Positions 6,640-10,578 of a stretch of 10,578 nucleotides of DNA are shown here, piece by piece; the first letter of the stretch is position 1, and each line of letters starts with the position of its first letter. Source of the DNA: Alphaproteobacteria bacterium (GTDB lineage: Bacteria; Pseudomonadota; Alphaproteobacteria; Sphingomonadales; Emcibacteraceae); assembly GCA_030432815.1 (NCBI GenBank), contig JAUILB010000081.1:1-10578 (forward strand). Reading direction: 5' to 3'. Below the pieces are notes generated by a model that saw only the letters and a program-made list of their open reading frames with translations, had not been told where the DNA came from and did no database searches. Made by a program: the position numbers and the translations under genes.

Positions 6640-6752
6640 ATAGCTGCAGTTTATTGGATCAAGAGGGAGGGGAAAAAGGAAAAACCTCTTGATCCGGAAA
6701 TCAGAATAAAATGTTTCAATGGGAGGTTAGAATTACCATATCATTCTGATCT
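6605..6752 (-). ncRNA. Candidate trans-acting small RNA with anti-Shine-Dalgarno loops
   Basis: About 145 nt of minus-strand sequence folds into three successive hairpins. Hairpin 1 pairs 6743-6752 with 6698-6707 (ATCAGAAT/ATTCTGAT core plus one G-U and one A-U pair), and its loop contains CCUCCC (complement of 6721-6726). Hairpin 2 is a perfect 11-bp stem (6656-6666 with 6685-6695) closed by an 18-nt pure-pyrimidine loop. The run CCCCUCCCUC (complement of 6663-6672) spans its junction. Hairpin 3 is the intrinsic terminator at 6616-6639. No open reading frame longer than about 18 codons was found here on this strand. C/U-rich loops that can mask ribosome binding sites are typical of several alphaproteobacterial small RNA families. 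I cannot assign this one to a named family. The alternative is a structured lolA 3' UTR, possibly processed. Confidence 0.5.
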
Positions 6753-6758
6753 GTAATT

Positions 6759-6789
6759 TACATATGGGGGTGATTACATTTTGTTTCAA
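6759..6789 (-). promoter_or_regulatory. Putative promoter of the candidate small RNA
   Basis: Minus-strand TTGAAA (complement of 6784-6789) and TATGTA (complement of 6759-6764) are separated by 19 bp, slightly long. The predicted start, 6-7 nt downstream at about 6752, coincides with the first paired base of hairpin 1. Confidence 0.35.
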
Positions 6790-6831
6790 GAGTAGGAAAA
6801 GAGAAAATTATCATGAAAAATTGATATTTTT

Positions 6832-7530
6832 CTATCTGCGCGGCCCACGATTTCTCTGTGGTCTTGGATCATCAAAAGTGAACTGAACATTATCGACAGC
6901 GACATTATATTCAGGGTTAAGCAAAGCTATACGTGTTGTGTACCCCTGAACATCAATCACTTCCCATGACTTAAGTTCCATGGTCGATTCTTCGAATATA
7001 AGGGTGATATATCCCTGATCTTTCTGATCCGGTTGTAAAACAGTTATTTTAATAAGCCCTGCAAACCGGATCATTTCCGGGATTTCAATATCCTGATCGG
7101 AAAGGTCAATATGATCATCCACCAGAACATTTAAGGGGGTTTTATCAATAGGCCATCGGCTTACCTGTTTAATTTCATAGTCAACGAAAGACAGCATATC
7201 GCCGTTACTGACCACCAGAATCGGATTATCATTGGCATATTCGAATCTGATTTTTCCGGGACGCTCTAAAAATATAGTGCCTTCATCAACATTTCCTTCA
7301 GGACCACGTTGAATGAAGGTCGCTTTTAACGATCTTATTTTGTTCAGGTTGTCTTCAACCCGGCTCAGGATATTAACCCGGTCATCACCGACAATCACTG
7401 TGGGCGGTACATCAAAAGTTACCATTTGCGCTTTTTCTTCAGGTTTTTGCGTATTTTCATCCTGAAAAGCACTTACATTTTGCATCAGAAGCAAAGAAAA
7501 GATTCCAGCGATCAATGGTACTTTTTTCAA
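6832..7530 (-). CDS. lolA: Outer-membrane lipoprotein carrier protein LolA
   Basis: Periplasmic chaperone that takes lipoproteins released by the LolCDE complex and carries them to the outer membrane. It has 232 residues. Residues 1-21 form a signal peptide (Lys-Lys, hydrophobic 5-16, cleavage likely after NVSA). The mature part has family blocks: LKATFIQ (68-74), EGTIFLERPGKIRFEY (83-98), NPILVVSNGDMLSFVD (102-117), TPLNVLV (131-137), and LKSWEVIDVQGYTTRIALL (186-204). The start is TTG at 7530-7528. AGGTAAG sits at the right distance upstream, the codon row upstream hits TAA, and the first internal ATG (codon 16) would destroy the signal peptide. An acidic/Gln-rich spacer (22-36) follows the cleavage site and a basic tail (RPQRNRGPRR) ends the protein, both outside the usual LolA core. 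It lies 91 bp downstream of ftsK, probably cotranscribed or from its own weak promoter. Confidence 0.9.
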   Translation of the reverse strand: MKKVPLIAGIFSLLLMQNVSAFQDENTQKPEEKAQMVTFDVPPTVIVGDDRVNILSRVEDNLNKIRSLKATFIQRGPEGNVDEGTIFLERPGKIRFEYANDNPILVVSNGDMLSFVDYEIKQVSRWPIDKTPLNVLVDDHIDLSDQDIEIPEMIRFAGLIKITVLQPDQKDQGYITLIFEESTMELKSWEVIDVQGYTTRIALLNPEYNVAVDNVQFTFDDPRPQRNRGPRR

Positions 7531-7566
7531 ATTCTTACCTTTTTATTTATCTCAAGGTTTAAGTTT

Positions 7567-7604
7567 ATTTCTACATTAAGGTAGAAATTAGACAATAGAA
7601 ATTA
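7567..7604. repeat. Hairpin and repeated TAGAAATTA element between ftsK and lolA
   Basis: ATTTCTAC (7567-7574) and GTAGAAAT (7581-7588) form a perfect 8-bp dyad with a 6-nt centre. The right arm belongs to TAGAAATTA (7582-7590), which recurs directly at 7596-7604, 14 bp further on. No T-tract follows on the minus strand, so it is not a convincing terminator. An operator or leader structure for lolA is possible. Confidence 0.4.
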
Positions 7605-7621
7605 ATATTATCTTTAATAGC

Positions 7622-10033
7622 CTAATAGTTTTCAGAATGGTCCTGAACCAGAACTTCCCTTTTCCCGACATGGTTGGCGCTGCTGACAACGCCTTCCCGT
7701 TCCATTTTATCAATGATATTGGCTGCACGGTTATAGCCAATTTGCAGCTGCCGCTGAATATAACTAGTGGACGCTTTCTGATCCCGCGCGACAATAGAAA
7801 CGGCACGATCATATAAATCATCACCACTGGGCTTTCCGGCATTGGGCGTCATCTGCGAATTTTGCAAAAACTCACTATCAAACCCCTCGTCCGGTTCTTC
7901 AACGATACTTGTTAGATAGTCAGGCTTACCCTGTTTTTTCAGTGCCTCTACTATTCGTTCCACTTCTTTATCACTCACAAAAGGCCCATGAACACGCGTG
8001 ATTCGACCGCCGCCAGCCATATGGAGCATATCCCCCATACCAAGAAGTTGTTCGGCACCCTGCTCACCAAGAATGGTCCGGCTATCTATTTTTGACGTAA
8101 CCTGAAATGCGACCCGCGTCGGGAAATTGGCTTTGATTGTTCCGGTAATCACATCAACAGATGGTCTTTGTGTAGCCATAATAAGATGAATGCCGGCCGC
8201 ACGGGCCATTTGTGCCAATCGTTGGATTAACGCCTCAATATCCTTACCGGCAACAAGCATCAAATCAGCCATCTCATCAACAACCACGACAATCATAGGC
8301 AGCGGTGTAAGATCCAGATTTTCTTCTTCGTAAACCGGTTTACCTGTATCCGGATCAAAACCGGTTTGAACCTTGCGGATGATATTTTCACCTTTATTGC
8401 GCGCTTCTTCCAGTCGTTTATTATAGGCAGAAATATTGCGAACCTGTAGTTTCGCCATATTCTGGTAACGGTGTTCCATTTCCCGTACGGCCCATTTGAG
8501 AGCCACGACCGCTTTTTTCGGGTCAGTTACAACTGGCGTGAGCAAGTGCGGAATATCATCATAAACCGATAGTTCGAGCATTTTGGGGTCGACCATGATC
8601 AGACGGCATTCAGCGGGTGTAAGTTTATAAAGCAGGGATAGGATCATAACATTGATTGCGACGGACTTACCGGAACCTGTTGTACCGGCAACAAGCAGAT
8701 GCGGCATGGACGCAATGTCCGCGACGATTGGGTCGCCCCCTATATCCTTACCCAAAGCCATGGGGAGTTTAGCCTTACTGTCTTCGTAGACACTTGATGA
8801 AAGGATTTCGCGAAGCGCGACGATTTCCCGTTTACTGTTTGGAAGCTCTATACCAATGGCATTTTTTCCGGATACAACGGCTACACGGGCAGACGTAGCA
8901 CTCATGGAACGGGCAATATCATCAGCCAGATTTATGACGCGGGATGATTTGGTACCAGGTGCGGGTTCCAATTCATAAAGTGTTACAACAGGGCCGGGCC
9001 GTACTTTGGTAATTTCACCCTTTACGCCAAAATCATCCAGCACAGATTCAAGCATGCGGGCGTTTTGTTCCAGAGCATCATGTGTAAGCCTGTCCTGATC
9101 ACTTAAGGGTTTTGGTGCCGATAACAGGCTAAGTGAAGGAAGGGCAAATTCACCATCCGACAGGATATCAAGCATGGGTTGGCGCTCAATTGTTTCGCGG
9201 CGGCTTTCTTTTATATTTTTCTTTTCGGGATTTATAATCGGTATCTCCCGTTTTGTATTCTGCTGGGCGGATTTAAGAGGAGGCTCTTTTCTTATTTTAT
9301 CCTTGTTTTTGCGAACATCAATTTCGTGCCCTGTACCCGATTTAACGGATCTTTTCATGAACCGGCCAAAATACGATATGGCAGCAAACGCAGATCCAAA
9401 AATTCCTAAAACTGTGGTTTTTGCCTTCTGGCGAATAAAAACCCATTCGTCCCGATCTAGCCCCGCTGTATAGAAATAACAAATAAAGGCAATAATACTA
9501 AAAACAAGACCGACTGCGAGCGGATAATAGCTTATGCCAATAAAAGCAAGCATGCTTTGAACATTTGCGAGCAGTCTTTGTCCCAGAAAACCTCCTAACC
9601 CGACGTCGGTGAAAATCCAGAACTCAGGGGTTGGAATTGTTGCTAGTGCAAGAATTGATGCCATCACTAATATGGGCAGTACTAGCAGATGCGGAAAAAT
9701 AAATGGCAACCCTTTTAAGGTAATTATTCTCCAGCCCCATGTCAGCAGAGGTAAAACCAAAATATATGCGCCAAGACCAAGGCTTTGTAAAAGTATATCG
9801 GCGCTCCATGAACCGGCAACGCCCATCAAATTTGTTACGGGGCCGTCGATGGCGGTATTAAAGCTAGGGTCGTTTATGTCATAGCTAACAAATGCTGCTA
9901 CGGCTGCGACAAATAACACAATAAGCGCAGAACCCCATAAACGGATCAGGGTTTTACTAAAAAAAGTAGAGACCGATTCCGGTAGCAGCGATTTTCTGGT
10001 ATTCTTTTTAATAGAATTACGACGTCCAGCCAA
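7622..10033 (-). CDS. ftsK: DNA translocase FtsK
   Basis: Septum-located motor that pumps chromosome ends apart at division and activates XerCD at dif. It has 803 residues, an ordinary length for alphaproteobacterial FtsK. The N-terminus has about four membrane helices between 30 and 190 (33-51, about 85-100, 113-132, 165-190), followed by a basic, Lys/Arg-rich linker (about 195-290) much shorter than E. coli's. The motor has the alpha domain (about 310-410) and RecA-like beta domain with Walker A GTTGSGKS (450-457), Walker B IVVVVDEMADL (581-591, Asp586/Glu587) and MATQRPSVDVITG (619-631). The C-terminal gamma winged helix (about 737-803) that reads polar KOPS DNA sites is intact, with STSYIQRQLQIGYNRAANI. 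The start is TTG at 10033-10031, preceded by AGGGA at good spacing, with a TAG just upstream in frame and no ATG alternative. It is divergent from ubiH and followed by lolA. Confidence 0.96.
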   Translation of the reverse strand: MAGRRNSIKKNTRKSLLPESVSTFFSKTLIRLWGSALIVLFVAAVAAFVSYDINDPSFNTAIDGPVTNLMGVAGSWSADILLQSLGLGAYILVLPLLTWGWRIITLKGLPFIFPHLLVLPILVMASILALATIPTPEFWIFTDVGLGGFLGQRLLANVQSMLAFIGISYYPLAVGLVFSIIAFICYFYTAGLDRDEWVFIRQKAKTTVLGIFGSAFAAISYFGRFMKRSVKSGTGHEIDVRKNKDKIRKEPPLKSAQQNTKREIPIINPEKKNIKESRRETIERQPMLDILSDGEFALPSLSLLSAPKPLSDQDRLTHDALEQNARMLESVLDDFGVKGEITKVRPGPVVTLYELEPAPGTKSSRVINLADDIARSMSATSARVAVVSGKNAIGIELPNSKREIVALREILSSSVYEDSKAKLPMALGKDIGGDPIVADIASMPHLLVAGTTGSGKSVAINVMILSLLYKLTPAECRLIMVDPKMLELSVYDDIPHLLTPVVTDPKKAVVALKWAVREMEHRYQNMAKLQVRNISAYNKRLEEARNKGENIIRKVQTGFDPDTGKPVYEEENLDLTPLPMIVVVVDEMADLMLVAGKDIEALIQRLAQMARAAGIHLIMATQRPSVDVITGTIKANFPTRVAFQVTSKIDSRTILGEQGAEQLLGMGDMLHMAGGGRITRVHGPFVSDKEVERIVEALKKQGKPDYLTSIVEEPDEGFDSEFLQNSQMTPNAGKPSGDDLYDRAVSIVARDQKASTSYIQRQLQIGYNRAANIIDKMEREGVVSSANHVGKREVLVQDHSENY

Positions 10034-10074
10034 TGAACTTCCCTAAATTACTTTATCTGTTAAGTATTTAAAAT

Positions 10075-10104
10075 ATATTATCATTATGTCATAGAACAAG
10101 GCAA
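10075..10104 (-). promoter_or_regulatory. Putative ftsK promoter
   Basis: Minus-strand TTGCCT (complement of 10099-10104) and TAATAT (complement of 10075-10080) are 18 bp apart, each matching consensus at four of six positions, about 40 bp upstream of the TTG start. Confidence 0.3.
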
Positions 10105-10258
10105 ATATGTGGCTATTTTTGCTCGAAATAGTGCAAAATATGACATTATTCATCGAAATAGGGCGTCATGACGTCAATAAAGGTGTTTTTTGTTCATTTT
10201 ATGAAATGTGTTGACCAAATATAATTGCGTCAAAAAGCTGTATAATTATAATGGTCAA
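10085..10258. repeat. Cluster of short direct and inverted repeats in the ftsK/ubiH intergenic region
   Basis: Within the 244-bp gap (10034-10277) are: TCGAAATAGTGC at 10123 and TCGAAATAGGGC at 10153, a one-mismatch direct repeat exactly 30 bp apart; ATGTCATA (10086-10093) inverted as TATGACAT (10139-10146); the perfect palindrome CGTCATGACG (10164-10173), overlapping TGACGTCA (10169-10176); and TTGACCA (10211-10217) inverted as TGGTCAA (10252-10258). The last pair brackets the ubiH promoter candidate. The density and spacing suggest binding sites for a regulator, but no family is recognised and chance repeats in AT-rich DNA are possible. Confidence 0.4.
10225..10252 (+). promoter_or_regulatory. 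Putative ubiH promoter with tandem TATAAT
   Basis: TATAAT occurs twice back to back (10241-10246 and 10247-10252). TTGCGT at 10225-10230 lies 16 bp before the second copy. Transcription would begin near 10259, about 20 bp before the ATG. The -35 match is poor. Confidence 0.4.
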
Positions 10259-10277
10259 TAATTTTTATGGGAACGAA

Positions 10278-10578
10278 ATGACAAAAACAGATGTTTTAAT
10301 ATCAGGTGCCGGGGTAGTGGGAATGACATTGGCCTATGCGCTTGCCAAATACGGCTTAAAAGTGTGTATTGTAGATGCACTGGATGTCAAAAAAACCCTG
10401 AATAATAAATTTGATGGTCGGGCTTATGCAATTTCTTATGCTCCCTATACTATGCTTAAGACGCTGGGTCTTTGGGAACAAATTGGTGCCAATGCGCAAC
10501 CAATTAATGAAATCCATGTTACAGATGGAAGCAGCCCTGTATTTTTACATTTTGACAAAGATGATCTTGGTGATGCGC
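10278..10578 (+). CDS. UbiH/UbiF-family FAD-dependent ubiquinone-biosynthesis hydroxylase, N-terminal part (3' end outside window)
   Basis: Flavin monooxygenase that would hydroxylate the aromatic ring of a ubiquinone precursor at the inner membrane. Only the first 100 codons are inside the window. The translation begins MTKTDVLISGAGVVGMTLA, with the FAD dinucleotide motif GAGVVG at about residues 10-15 and the beta-strand end VCIVDA near 29-34. The DGRAYAIS block near 46-53 and the QPINEIHVTDG stretch near 75-85 are characteristic of the UbiH/UbiF/VisC (COG0654) family. The ATG is preceded by GGGAAC at acceptable spacing, and no other start fits. Which ring position it modifies (UbiH, UbiF, UbiI, UbiL or UbiM role) cannot be told from this part. 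The gene is divergent from ftsK, an arrangement seen in other Alphaproteobacteria. Confidence 0.88.
   Translation, partial: MTKTDVLISGAGVVGMTLAYALAKYGLKVCIVDALDVKKTLNNKFDGRAYAISYAPYTMLKTLGLWEQIGANAQPINEIHVTDGSSPVFLHFDKDDLGDA

Noticed and set aside
6711..6749. Tiny plus-strand ORF (12 codons) preceding a GGGAGG in the lolA downstream region
   Set aside because: It has no upstream ribosome binding site, no downstream gene on that strand, and it is better explained by the minus-strand hairpins.
6815..6832. AT-only hairpin GAAAAAT/ATTTTTC at the lolA stop codon
   Set aside because: The 7-bp stem is almost wholly A-T and no T-tract follows on the minus strand. It is too weak to call a terminator.

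Overview
The window looks like a chromosomal segment of an alphaproteobacterium with moderate G+C (judged by eye, not computed). Three things point there: the ftsK - lolA - exonuclease III neighbourhood with a ubiH-type gene next to it, which is a familiar alphaproteobacterial arrangement; a GTP cyclohydrolase II carrying a degenerate RibB-like N-terminal half; and a formate dehydrogenase alpha subunit of the soluble NAD-linked (FdsA) type. No insertion sequence, phage gene, CRISPR array, tRNA or rRNA was seen. This is a housekeeping region rather than an accessory island.

Layout. (1) 1-1930, plus strand: the C-terminal third of a molybdenum formate dehydrogenase alpha subunit, abutted with no gap by a ten-helix EamA/DMT transporter that starts at TTG. 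(2) 1922-3031, minus strand: ribA, whose 3' end overlaps the transporter. (3) 3118-5153, plus strand: an OmpR-type response regulator without a kinase partner in view, a QueD-type pterin synthase (COG0720) and a short-chain dehydrogenase of the PTR1/FolM pteridine-reductase kind. The last two are 9 bp apart and look like a small pterin operon, divergent from ribA across an 86-bp region with overlapping face-to-face promoters. (4) 5150-6561, minus strand: an acidic protein of unknown function followed by exonuclease III, whose stop codon overlaps that of the dehydrogenase. (5) 6605-10033, minus strand: ftsK (DNA translocase), lolA (lipoprotein chaperone), then a structured non-coding stretch ending in a strong intrinsic terminator. 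(6) 10278 to the end, plus strand: the first 100 codons of a UbiH/UbiF-family FAD hydroxylase, divergent from ftsK.

The most interesting signal is at about 6605-6752 on the minus strand. Three consecutive hairpins end in a perfect 10-bp GC-rich terminator stem plus U-tract. The first two hairpins carry C/U-rich segments (CCUCCC and CCCCUCCCUC) that are complementary to Shine-Dalgarno sequences, and a plausible promoter ends 6 nt before the first hairpin. This is the architecture of alphaproteobacterial trans-acting small RNAs with anti-Shine-Dalgarno loops, and I propose it as a small RNA gene. Secondary points are the unexplained regulator-pterin operon, the repeat-rich ftsK/ubiH intergenic region, and three genes that start at TTG.
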